Shown: positions 1-5,327 of the stretch, piece by piece
Layout of the letters: every line of letters starts with the position of its first letter
How positions within the stretch are numbered: the first letter of the stretch is position 1
NCBI GenBank assembly: GCA_022842225.1
Contig: JALHPX010000248.1
Location: forward strand, 1-5,327
DNA: 5,327 nucleotides
DNA from: a bacterium
Lineage (GTDB): Bacteria > Bdellovibrionota > FAC87 > UBA2466
Reading direction: 5' to 3'
Notes under the pieces: model-generated
What the model was told of the DNA's origin: nothing
Seen by the model: only the letters and a program-made list of their open reading frames with translations
The model's database searches: none
Made by a program: the position numbers and the translations under genes

Positions 1-36
1 CGGAGTGACCGGTCTTAAATAAAACTCACCTAGTCC

Positions 37-600
37 TTATTTGGTAGGACGGCGAGAGTAAATGGTTTCTTCGCCTTCGAAACGGATAATTTCCGAGGCG
101 ACGCTTTCGATTTGCTGAGTTGCGTACTCAACTTCGCCTTGAGAAGGATCCGTGTATCCAGCGCTTACGTACAAGAAATCCACGAGGAATTTTTTGCCGT
201 TTTGCTCGCCGTTTTCGACGATGCTGTATTCCCATACGTCAGTCGAACCCATACGAACAGCAAGGTGTTCGTAGTTAGGATCGCAGAACACGCCTTTAAA
301 GCGGAAGAATTCTTCCGTCATCACGCCGTCTTCGATCGTTAAGATCGAACGGTAAGAATCATAAATATCCGTTGTGTGAGCGTTGGTTTGAATGGTCTTA
401 GTTTCCTTCACGCAAGGCGATTGCCAAGTACCAACCAAAGGCTTCTCAGGATTTGGAGCGACAACGCGAGGCTTCGCTTCTGTACCTTCGTTAGCTTGTT
501 TCTTTGCATCCAAGTTCGATCCAGGAACGGCATCGTTCTTCTTCGTGCAAGCAGACAGCGCAAGGCCAAAAGCCACTGCGAGTAATAACGACTTCTTCAT
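37..600 (-). CDS. Small outer-membrane-type lipoprotein of unknown function
   Basis: A 187-residue protein that I do not recognise as a named family. Residues 1-17 form a classic lipoprotein signal (MKK, then a hydrophobic run) ending in the lipobox LSAC with the lipidated Cys at residue 18. Residue +2 is Thr, so sorting to the outer membrane is the usual expectation in a Gram-negative cell. Residues 19-53 are a charged, Pro/Ala/Lys-rich linker. A compact domain begins at LVGTWQSPC (residues 55-63) and runs to the end; its alternating hydrophobic strands suggest a mostly beta, lipocalin-like fold, which is inference. Cys63 and Cys106 are the only cysteines in the mature domain and could form a disulphide. 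The ATG at 600 has a good ribosome site (AAGGGG, about 6 bases upstream). The gene lies directly below a terminator-like hairpin, so expression may be controlled by attenuation. Its own 3' end shows only a weak 5-bp stem (33-50). Confidence 0.85.
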   Translation of the reverse strand: MKKSLLLAVAFGLALSACTKKNDAVPGSNLDAKKQANEGTEAKPRVVAPNPEKPLVGTWQSPCVKETKTIQTNAHTTDIYDSYRSILTIEDGVMTEEFFRFKGVFCDPNYEHLAVRMGSTDVWEYSIVENGEQNGKKFLVDFLYVSAGYTDPSQGEVEYATQQIESVASEIIRFEGEETIYSRRPTK

Positions 601-612
601 TTTCTACCCCTT

Positions 613-651
613 CAAAAAAAGTTCGCATTTGGAACTGCTCCAAATGCGGAC
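613..651 (-). terminator. Strong intrinsic-terminator hairpin inside the lipoprotein leader
   Basis: On the minus strand a perfect 10-bp stem (arms 639-648 and 624-633, five-base loop 634-638) is followed after three bases by a run of seven T (614-620). Allowing one G-T pair, the stem can extend to 13 bp (621-651). This is the textbook shape of a Rho-independent terminator read on the minus strand. It could end readthrough from surE. But the T-run stops 13 bases before the lipoprotein ATG and touches its ribosome site, so no promoter fits between the two. Any transcript of that gene must pass through this hairpin. Confidence 0.8.
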
Positions 652-722
652 GACGGGGGCTATTGCAAAGGGTTTGCCGTCGTATTCACGCAGTGGTGAG
701 GCTAACGAAAGCGTGCACTTTC
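650..722 (-). promoter_or_regulatory. Structured leader upstream of the lipoprotein gene (candidate attenuator or riboswitch region)
   Basis: Two further inverted repeats lie just upstream of the terminator hairpin. A perfect 7-bp stem pairs 650-656 with 677-683 and holds a nested small hairpin (666-669 with 673-676, three-base loop) plus an unpaired stretch. A 5-bp stem pairs 707-711 with 718-722 around the palindrome GTGCAC. The stem-stem-terminator order ahead of a gene start resembles a cis-regulatory RNA. I compared it by eye with common riboswitch cores (TPP, cobalamin, glycine, SAM, c-di-GMP, fluoride) and did not find a convincing match. Function is inference; the inverted repeats are seen directly. 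Confidence 0.35.
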
Positions 723-773
723 TCGCCGGACTCAAAAAAGGGACGGTTTTTGTCAGAATGTATGACCCAACAC

Positions 774-815
774 AAAAATGGGCAGCCCCAGAAAGGGGGT
801 TAGGTCCACCCTGCC
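774..815 (-). terminator. Probable terminator just after surE
   Basis: Immediately downstream of the surE stop, the minus strand can fold GGCAG (811-815) with CTGCC (781-785) and, stacked on it, CCCC (796-799) with GGGG (786-789) around a short loop. An 11-base bulge interrupts the upstream arm. Five T follow at 774-778. It is weaker than the hairpin at 613-651 because of the bulge and short T-run, so some readthrough towards the lipoprotein gene is plausible. Confidence 0.45.
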
Positions 816-818
816 TGT

Positions 819-1604
819 TTAGAGTTTAGGATTGAGCCGCCTAAGAGTCGTATAAAAATCATTATGGGTACAATCAATGGTAATGGGGGTAACGGCGACC
901 TTGCCGTGTTCCAAGGTCTCGCAATCCGTGTCGACGCCAGGCTCAAACCCCGAATACGCACCACCAATCCAGAAGTAGTCTTTGCCCCTTGGGTCGGTAC
1001 GTTTCTGAGTCTCATTCGAGTAGTAGCGAAAGCCCTGGCGGGAGACCACCAACTCTTTCACCTCGACGGCCGGCAGGTTGGGAATATTGACGTTAATTAA
1101 CGTGTGCTTGGGAAACTGCGCGTCCCACAGCGAGCGCAGTGTGCGCGCTGCCACCTTCGCAGCCTCTTCGAATCTCAGGGGAGTGCGTACCGTCTTTGGG
1201 GGGGCTTCTGGAGAATCCACCAGCGAAAAAGCAAAGCTGCGTATATTGAGCAATGCCCCTTCCCTCGCTGCCGCGACTGTGCCCGAGTAATGCACGTCGG
1301 TTCCTAAGTTTGCGCCGCAATTGATGCCCGATAAAATCACGTCGGGTTTGCCCTTTAAAATTTCGCGGATACCCAAATAGATGCAGTCGGCGGGAGAGCC
1401 AGACGTTGAGTAAAAACCATTGGCGTGTTGGTGAATGCGGAGAGGCTTGTGCAGCGTCAAGCTATGCCCTGCTGTGCTGCGTTCGCGGTGCGGAGCCACG
1501 ACGGTTACCTCACCAAATTCTTTGGCGACTTCCGCTAGCGCGCGAATGCCTGGAGATTCAAATCCGTCGTCATTGCTGATAAGAATTTTCATTTTGCTGC
1601 TCAT
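819..1604 (-). CDS. surE: 5'/3'-nucleotidase SurE
   Basis: SurE is a cytoplasmic, divalent-metal-dependent phosphatase that removes phosphate from nucleoside monophosphates, linked in the family to stationary-phase survival. The protein is 261 residues, normal for the family. It has the N-terminal ISNDDG motif with metal-binding Asp12 and Asp13, the RSTAGHSLT segment (Ser43 is the expected metal ligand), SGSPADCIYLG (68-78), and the signature SGIN-G-NLG-D-YSGTVAAAREG (92-116), with Asn95 the expected fourth ligand. The C-terminal TPITIDCTHND is also typical. The ATG at 1604 overlaps the prfB stop as ATGA, so translation is probably coupled. Met5 (1592) is a possible alternative start, since many SurE proteins begin at MKILISNDDG; neither start has an ideally spaced ribosome site (GGAG lies 11 bases before the first). 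Unlike in E. coli, no pcm gene follows. Confidence 0.95.
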   Translation of the reverse strand: MSSKMKILISNDDGFESPGIRALAEVAKEFGEVTVVAPHRERSTAGHSLTLHKPLRIHQHANGFYSTSGSPADCIYLGIREILKGKPDVILSGINCGANLGTDVHYSGTVAAAREGALLNIRSFAFSLVDSPEAPPKTVRTPLRFEEAAKVAARTLRSLWDAQFPKHTLINVNIPNLPAVEVKELVVSRQGFRYYSNETQKRTDPRGKDYFWIGGAYSGFEPGVDTDCETLEHGKVAVTPITIDCTHNDFYTTLRRLNPKL

Positions 1605-2717
1605 TTCTTATTCCGCTCCATTAGGTATTTCTCGACGAAGCCTTGCAGATCGCCATCTAAAACCGCGTTCACGTCGCCCGTTTCGTGATCGGTACGGTGA
1701 TCCTTTGCCATGCGGTAGGGGTGTAAGACATACGAGCGAATCTGACTTCCCCATGCGATATCCATCTTGGAATCCTCGACCACCTTCGCCTCGGCTTTGC
1801 GATTCTCCAATTCCCGTTCATACAACCGCGCTTTCAAGATCTTCATCGCCATCGCACGGTTCTGATGCTGCGAACGTTCGTTCTGGCACGCCACCACGAT
1901 TCCCGTCGGGATGTGAGTTAAGCGCACAGCGGAATCGGTCTTGTTCACCTTCTGACCTCCGGCGCCGCCGGAACGATAGGTATCGACGCGTAAGTCCTTA
2001 TCTAGAACTTCAATTTCAATGTCCTGCTCGATGTCTGGATACACGTACACCGACGCAAATGAAGTATGTCGTCGTTTATTGGAATCAAACGGAGAGATGC
2101 GAACCAAGCGATGCACGCCGCTTTCGGCGCTTAAGTACCCAAAACAGTCGCGGCCTCTCACAAAAAACGTCGCAGACTTAATGCCGGCTTCTTCACCGGG
2201 CTGCATATCTGCCATCGACGTCTGCCAACCGCGCTGTTCGCAGTAACGTAAGTACATACGCAACAAGATCTGCGCCCAATCCTGCGCCTCTGTGCCTCCG
2301 GCACCCGAATTGATCGAGACAATGGCATCGGCCGCGTCATTCGGGCCACTCAACATTTCGCGCACTTCCATTGCGCGCACATTTTTTAGTAATTCAGCGA
2401 CTTCGGATTGAACCGCACGCAAATCGTCTTCATTGGGGGAATCGGCAACCATTTCGAGGAGTGCTTCGACGTCCGACAGACGCGTTTCCGCCGATTTAAA
2501 CAGGCCTAGGACCGACTCTAACTGCGTTTTCTCTTTAAGAAGGGCCCTAGCCTGCTGGCTATCTGCCCAAAAGCTCTCTGTGGCCTCCAGGGCCTGAAGT
2601 TCGTCTAAGCGACGTTGCTTGATCTCGCAGTCAAAGACGCCCCCGAAGTGCTCCCATGCGTACCGACGCATCCTGACACCCGCGACGAATTTCTTCTAAA
2701 CCTGGCGCAAATTCCAC
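1601..2717 (-). CDS. prfB: Peptide chain release factor 2, made by programmed +1 frameshift
   Basis: RF2 recognises UAA and UGA stop codons on the ribosome and triggers release of the peptide. The main frame carries the RF2 stop-codon tripeptide SPF and the catalytic GGQ within SGGAGGQKVN. Counting the upstream frame, these fall at residues 208-210 and 253-255, within three residues of E. coli RF2. The true start is a GTG at 2717 with AGGGAG six bases upstream. It opens a 28-codon frame (VEFAPGLEEIRR... ending LRGRL) that stops at TGA 2631-2633. A +1 shift at CTT-TGA-C then continues with Asp-Cys-Glu-Ile in the main frame, giving about 371 residues. The ATG at 2671, where a simple caller would start, lies in the wrong frame for the N-terminus. 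surE overlaps the end by ATGA. Expression should be autoregulated: low RF2 slows termination at the TGA and favours the shift. Confidence 0.95.
2630..2645 (-). other. RF2 +1 programmed frameshift signal
   Basis: On the minus strand the order is CGG GGG CGT CTT TGA C. The G-run (2640-2644) is an internal Shine-Dalgarno-like element three bases before the slippery CTT (2634-2636), followed by the in-frame TGA and a C. Spacing and bases match the well-studied E. coli prfB site apart from the first codon base and the three-base spacer. The amino acids around it (LRGRL then D) align with LRGYL-D of E. coli RF2. That makes a sequencing error unlikely. Confidence 0.93.
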
Positions 2718-2762
2718 GTAGAGCTCCCTCTCAAAGACAGTAAGCTACACGCAACGCCGAAG

Positions 2763-2800
2763 AAAAAAAAGCAGGCGCTGTGTGAAACAGCGCCTGCCTT
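2763..2800 (-). terminator. Intrinsic terminator of the Gly/Tyr/Cys-rich gene
   Basis: A perfect 10-bp GC-rich stem (2788-2797 with 2771-2780, seven-base loop) is followed on the minus strand by eight T (2763-2770). It sits 26 bases after the stop of the upstream gene. It separates that gene from prfB, so prfB needs its own promoter in or next to the 45 bases between 2762 and its GTG. I could not identify convincing -35 and -10 boxes there. Confidence 0.92.
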
Positions 2801-2823
2801 CGAAATAATTTTTCACTTAAGTT

Positions 2824-3255
2824 CTAGTAAACGACGTTTACCGCGATAGGGCCCACGCCGACAAATACTTGTCGGGGAGCGCGATATCCGTATCCGCAGC
2901 CGCCGCCACCACATCCACCGCCACACATGCCACCGCCGCAGAACGGGCGAGGCTGACAGAAAGAGTACCAGCATGCATTAGGATAGACATATCCAGGATA
3001 CGGAAAATATCCTGGAGCAGGGTATTGCGGATACTGTTGTTGTGGGTATCCGTAGTAAGTCGTCGTATGAGTGGTCGTCCTCGAGTAGTAAGAACCAGGA
3101 GGCATAGATCCGCCAGGAAATCCGCCGTACAGATTCGACTGATAAGGCGAACCGCCGTAGTAAGGTTGGGAGTAGGCCTCCGCGGCAATCGCGTTGCCGA
3201 GAAGCGCCCAGCCCACCAGGGTAAGCAACCAGGTATTTTTCGCAATATTTCGCAT
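2824..3255 (-). CDS. Secreted Gly/Tyr/Pro-rich protein with a Cys-Gly cluster, function unknown
   Basis: A 143-residue exported protein of no family I recognise. Residues 1-26 form a signal peptide (MRNIAKNTW, then a hydrophobic run) with likely cleavage after AIA or AEA. Residues 28-94 are low-complexity and rich in Tyr, Pro, Gly and Ser, with a Thr-rich patch (TTTHTTTYYG, 60-69) and Gln-Tyr-Pro repeats. Residues 95-120 hold six Cys (95, 100, 106, 111, 115, 120) spaced by Gly runs, and the tail is hydrophobic (FVGVGPIAVNVVY). The composition suggests a surface or envelope structural protein, possibly cross-linked by disulphides; metal binding is another option. I prefer Met at 3255 because AGAGGA (3264-3269) lies eight bases upstream of it. 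The in-frame ATG at 3264 sits on top of that ribosome site. The gene stands alone, ends in a strong terminator, and is divergent from msrA. Confidence 0.8.
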   Translation of the reverse strand: MRNIAKNTWLLTLVGWALLGNAIAAEAYSQPYYGGSPYQSNLYGGFPGGSMPPGSYYSRTTTHTTTYYGYPQQQYPQYPAPGYFPYPGYVYPNACWYSFCQPRPFCGGGMCGGGCGGGGCGYGYRAPRQVFVGVGPIAVNVVY

Positions 3256-3263
3256 GGCCAACA

Positions 3264-3269
3264 TCCTCT
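3264..3269 (-). promoter_or_regulatory. Ribosome binding site that selects the start at 3255
   Basis: AGAGGA on the minus strand is eight bases before the ATG at 3255 and overlaps the upstream ATG at 3264. Spacing therefore favours the shorter form of the Gly/Tyr/Cys-rich protein. Confidence 0.6.
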
Positions 3270-3290
3270 AAAATTCAACTTCCACTTAAA

Positions 3291-3320
3291 CTTGGGCGCC
3301 GTGCACAGACACGACCCAAG
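3291..3320 (-). repeat. Imperfect inverted repeat in the leader of the Gly/Tyr/Cys-rich gene
   Basis: CTTGGG (3291-3296) pairs with CCCAAG (3315-3320), and inside it CGTG (3300-3303) pairs with CACG (3310-3313), leaving a small asymmetric internal loop and a six-base hairpin loop. It lies 22 bases upstream of the ribosome site. It could be an mRNA leader hairpin or a protein-binding operator. There is no T-run, so it is not a terminator. Confidence 0.4.
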
Positions 3321-3414
3321 AACCATCATGCGCCTATAGAGCAAGTGGTATGCCAGCCGTTCACTGAGCGCGTTATGCGAGGTTTGCGCGTCGTCGATTT
3401 TAAAAAGCGAAAAA

Positions 3415-3477
3415 TTGTCACTCACCTGTTTAGGCAATTACTAGAAGACTTTGTGAATACGAACACATCGATATACG
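3415..3477 (+). promoter_or_regulatory. Candidate promoter region for msrA
   Basis: Two weak sigma-70-like options lie here. TTGTGA (3451-3456) is followed after 15 bases by TATACG (3472-3477), which would start RNA only a few bases before the msrA ATG. TTGTCA (3415-3420) is a better -35 box, but the region 17-18 bases downstream (TACTAG) is a poor -10. The gap to the divergent gene must hold promoters for both; I could not place the minus-strand one. Confidence 0.25.
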
Positions 3478-3489
3478 CTTTTTAACAAG

Positions 3490-4101
3490 ATGAAAAAACT
3501 AAGCAGCGTGAGTATTCTCCTGGTGTTCAATTTGATAGCTTGTTTTGGCGCAGCGCATGCGAAAGTGGCTGAGCCGAAACTAAAAGCGAAGGAGATTAAG
3601 GACGTGACGACTCCAAAGTTAGAGACCGCGACTCTCGCGGGTGGTTGCTTCTGGGGAATGGAAGACATCTTGCGCAAAATCCCTGGCATCTTAAAAACCG
3701 AGGTGGGTTACACCGGCGGGTTTGTGCCTAAGCCTACCTATGAGCTGGTGAAAAAAGGCGATACCGGGCACGCGGAGTCGATTCAAATTCAATTTGATCC
3801 CAAAGTGATTACGTACAAAGAAGTGCTGGTCTATTTTTTCCGCATGCACGACCCAACGACCAAGAACCGGCAGCAAAACGACATCGGCACGCAGTACCGT
3901 TCTGCGATTTTCTATCACTCCCCCGAGCAGAAGGCGGCCGCTTTAGCCGCAATCGAGACGGTGAATGCTTCTAAGAAATGGAAAGCGCCGGTGGTGACGG
4001 AAGTGGTCGAGGCGAAAGAGTTTTATCCTGCCGAGGATTATCACCAGGATTACCTGCAGAAAAATCCAAGCGGCTATACCTGCCACTATCTTAGGGATTA
4101 G
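3490..4101 (+). CDS. msrA: Exported peptide methionine-(S)-sulfoxide reductase MsrA
   Basis: MsrA reduces the S-form of methionine sulfoxide in oxidised proteins. The 203-residue protein has the active-site motif GGCFWG (catalytic Cys53, with Glu58 nearby), GYTGG, GHAESIQIQFDP, DPTTKNRQ-ND-GTQYRSAIFY, and AEDYHQDYL-KNPSGYTCHYLRD; Cys198 near the end is the likely resolving cysteine. Residues 1-24 are an export signal, so it should act outside the cytoplasm. Two readings are possible: cleavage after AHA (residue 24) to a soluble periplasmic protein, or lipidation at Cys18 in LIAC. Residues 25-46 are a Lys/Glu-rich linker before the catalytic domain. The ATG at 3490 has no recognisable Shine-Dalgarno site, but no better start keeps the signal peptide. 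No msrB is visible. It converges on coaX with a 3-base gap. Confidence 0.95.
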   Translation: MKKLSSVSILLVFNLIACFGAAHAKVAEPKLKAKEIKDVTTPKLETATLAGGCFWGMEDILRKIPGILKTEVGYTGGFVPKPTYELVKKGDTGHAESIQIQFDPKVITYKEVLVYFFRMHDPTTKNRQQNDIGTQYRSAIFYHSPEQKAAALAAIETVNASKKWKAPVVTEVVEAKEFYPAEDYHQDYLQKNPSGYTCHYLRD

Positions 4102-4104
4102 ACG

Positions 4105-4878
4105 CTAGCGAACGCGATCAAAGAGCAGCGCAATGCCATCGAGCGTGAGGTCGGGTAAGTGCCGGGTCTTAGTCTTTAAGTGAGACTGAAACAGCGAGGC
4201 GAGTCCGCCCGTCAATAAGACCTCTTTTATGGGGCCTTTCTCGACTTCAATTCTCTCTACCAAGCCGTCAATTAAACTCGCATAGCCGTAGAGCAATCCG
4301 CTCTGGATGCAAGTCTCGGTAGTGCGGCCGACGACCTTGTCGGGAAATTTCAAATGTACGAATGGCAACCGCGCTGTTTTGCCGCCAAGTGCTTCGGCGC
4401 CCATGCGCACGCCTGGCAAGATGATGCCGCCTTGGTATTTTCTATCAGACGAAATGTAATCAAAAGTCGTCGCTGTTCCAAAATCAATCACCACTGCCGG
4501 CAGTGACAAGCGCGCAGCAGCGTAAGCGGCGTTGACCAATCGATCCGCGCCCACTTCCGACGGCGTATCAACGTCAATCTCCACACCCAAATCCAATTGG
4601 TGGTGCACTTTCCAGATCTTGCGATCCAAATAACGTTCGCTAAATTTCTCCACCGCCCAATCAGCCAGGGGCACGACGGAGCTCATGGCAACCGCGCTCC
4701 AGGACTTTTTGCCAAAACCCGCGGCTTCCATCAGAGGCAATAAAAGAGAGGCGTATTCGTCTTCAGTGCGCGACGCTTTGGTCTCAACGCGCCAATGATG
4801 CAGCAACGCACGGGGAGTGGCTGTATCAAACACTCCAAACGACGTCTGCGTATTCCCGATATCTATGGCCAGAAGCAA
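4105..4878 (-). CDS. coaX: Type III pantothenate kinase CoaX
   Basis: CoaX phosphorylates pantothenate with ATP, the first step of coenzyme A synthesis in the cytoplasm; the family needs a monovalent cation and is not feedback-inhibited by CoA. The protein is 257 residues, normal in length, with the ASKHA-fold motifs in order: the phosphate loop DIGNT (6-10), GADR (110-113, whose Asp is the expected catalytic base), DFGTATTFD (132-140), GGIILPG (150-156) and LLTGG (221-225). The start is a TTG at 4878. An in-frame TGA lies only about 30 bases upstream with no ATG, GTG or TTG between, and GGGAGAG (4884-4890) is five bases before it. It overlaps the end of birA by 16 bases, so the two are almost certainly one operon with coupled translation. 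Its stop is 3 bases from the convergent msrA stop, leaving no room for a separate terminator. Confidence 0.95.
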   Translation of the reverse strand: MLLAIDIGNTQTSFGVFDTATPRALLHHWRVETKASRTEDEYASLLLPLMEAAGFGKKSWSAVAMSSVVPLADWAVEKFSERYLDRKIWKVHHQLDLGVEIDVDTPSEVGADRLVNAAYAAARLSLPAVVIDFGTATTFDYISSDRKYQGGIILPGVRMGAEALGGKTARLPFVHLKFPDKVVGRTTETCIQSGLLYGYASLIDGLVERIEVEKGPIKEVLLTGGLASLFQSHLKTKTRHLPDLTLDGIALLFDRVR

Positions 4879-5327
4879 GTGATCTCTCCCGAATAAAATG
4901 TCTGGTCCTGTCCCGATTCAGTGCGTACCCGCATCGCGCCTGTAGCGTCGATACCCAGGAACACACCGTCTTGCGACTTCGCCGCCTTGTCGTTATGGCC
5001 AAGAAAGCCAGAATTTTCAATCTGCACCTTCTTGCCAATCATCCGGCAGTTTTCGTTCCAAATTTCACGAATAGAATCGAAGCCTTTTTCCCAATACAGC
5101 TCGTAAAGGGCTTCTAGCTTTGTCAACGCGACATCTAACACCTGATCCGCACTTAAAGTGGAGCCCTCTACCTCCACCGCAAGCGACGTAGCGGGGAATG
5201 GGTTTTTCAAGAACGGAATGAGATCTTCAGTCGTGGCGTTGATATTGATGCCGACGCCGACTATGCAGGTCCCCATCGTCTCGTCGCCAACAGACTCACT
5301 CAAGATTCCAGCGATCTTCCTACCGTT
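4863..5327 (-). CDS. birA: Biotin-protein ligase BirA, C-terminal part (cut by window edge)
   Basis: The enzyme activates biotin as biotinyl-AMP and attaches it to a lysine of biotin-dependent carboxylases. Only the last 154 residues are in the window; the frame stays open to base 5327, so the TTG at 5303 is an internal Leu codon, not a start. The first visible residues, NGRKIAGILSE, match the NGRKLAGILVE segment just after the catalytic KWPND of E. coli BirA. GVGININ follows, then a helical stretch, then the small SH3-like C-terminal domain (from about KKVQIENSG to SGEITCFWP). The biotin loop (GRGRRGR), the catalytic Lys and any N-terminal DNA-binding domain lie outside, so whether this is a regulator as well as an enzyme cannot be judged. 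The end overlaps coaX by 16 bases. Confidence 0.9.
   Translation of the reverse strand, partial: NGRKIAGILSESVGDETMGTCIVGVGININATTEDLIPFLKNPFPATSLAVEVEGSTLSADQVLDVALTKLEALYELYWEKGFDSIREIWNENCRMIGKKVQIENSGFLGHNDKAAKSQDGVFLGIDATGAMRVRTESGQDQTFYSGEITCFWP

Noticed and set aside
21..50. Possible terminator after the lipoprotein gene
   Set aside because: The minus-strand stem is only 5 bp (46-50 with 33-37), overlaps the stop codon, and its T-run (21-24) starts nine bases away; too weak to call.
733..752. A/T inverted repeat CAAAAA...TTTTTG between surE and the lipoprotein gene
   Set aside because: A 6-bp A/T-rich stem with an eight-base loop is weak and common by chance; no promoter boxes at good spacing were found around it.
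392..829. Plus-strand frames across the lipoprotein gene and its leader
   Set aside because: No ribosome site, no domain, and they run through the terminator hairpin; best explained as chance.
1435..2181. A 248-codon open frame on the plus strand opposite surE and prfB
   Set aside because: Its translation is Arg/Ser/Pro-rich without domains, and both opposite-strand genes are certain from their motifs. It is an antisense shadow.
2631..2671. prfB as a pseudogene broken by a frameshift
   Set aside because: The break lies exactly at the known CTT TGA C recoding site with the G-run at the right distance, and the upstream frame aligns with RF2.
2869..3339. A 156-codon plus-strand frame opposite the Gly/Tyr/Cys-rich gene
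   Set aside because: Arg/Ala/Ser-rich low-complexity translation that mirrors the Gly-codon repeats of the opposite strand.
2838..3437. A 199-codon minus-strand frame overlapping the Gly/Tyr/Cys-rich gene
   Set aside because: It is the same strand in another frame, has no signal peptide or recognisable domain, and the competing frame has a signal peptide, a ribosome site and a terminator right after its stop.
5303..5303. TTG at 5303 as the start of a short 146-residue protein
   Set aside because: The frame continues upstream to the window edge with BirA-like sequence (NGRKIAGIL), so this is an internal codon.

Overview
The window looks like a piece of a bacterial chromosome from a Gram-negative-type organism. 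The evidence is a lipoprotein signal peptide with a clear lipobox, a second exported protein, an exported MsrA, Shine-Dalgarno sites, and release factor 2 made by a programmed frameshift. Base composition looks close to half G+C by eye; it was not counted. The mix of housekeeping genes with small exported proteins would fit a delta-proteobacterial or Bdellovibrio-like lineage, but that placement is a guess. I see no mobile element, CRISPR array, tRNA or rRNA.

Layout, left to right. (1) 37-600, minus: a small lipoprotein of unknown function. (2) 601-818: its leader, with several inverted repeats and a strong hairpin plus T-run that ends only 13 bases before the start codon. (3) 819-1604, minus: surE, a survival-type nucleotidase, overlapping by ATGA the end of prfB (release factor 2). 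The true prfB start is a GTG at 2717, reached through a +1 frameshift at an in-frame TGA (2631-2633). (4) 2763-2800: a strong terminator, followed upstream by a secreted Gly/Tyr/Cys-rich protein (2824-3255, minus). (5) 3256-3489: a divergent regulatory gap. (6) 3490-4101, plus: an exported MsrA methionine sulfoxide reductase. (7) 4105-4878, minus: type III pantothenate kinase (coaX). It meets msrA tail to tail with 3 bases between and overlaps the end of birA (4863 to beyond 5327, minus, cut by the window edge).

The genes form two likely minus-strand operons: prfB-surE, perhaps reading into the lipoprotein gene through the leader hairpin, and birA-coaX, which pairs biotin attachment with the first step of coenzyme A synthesis. 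Most of the window is ordinary core genome. The two parts that reward a second look are the terminator-like hairpin inside the lipoprotein leader, which has the layout of a transcription attenuator or riboswitch expression platform, and the intact RF2 recoding site, which simple gene calling would mis-start.
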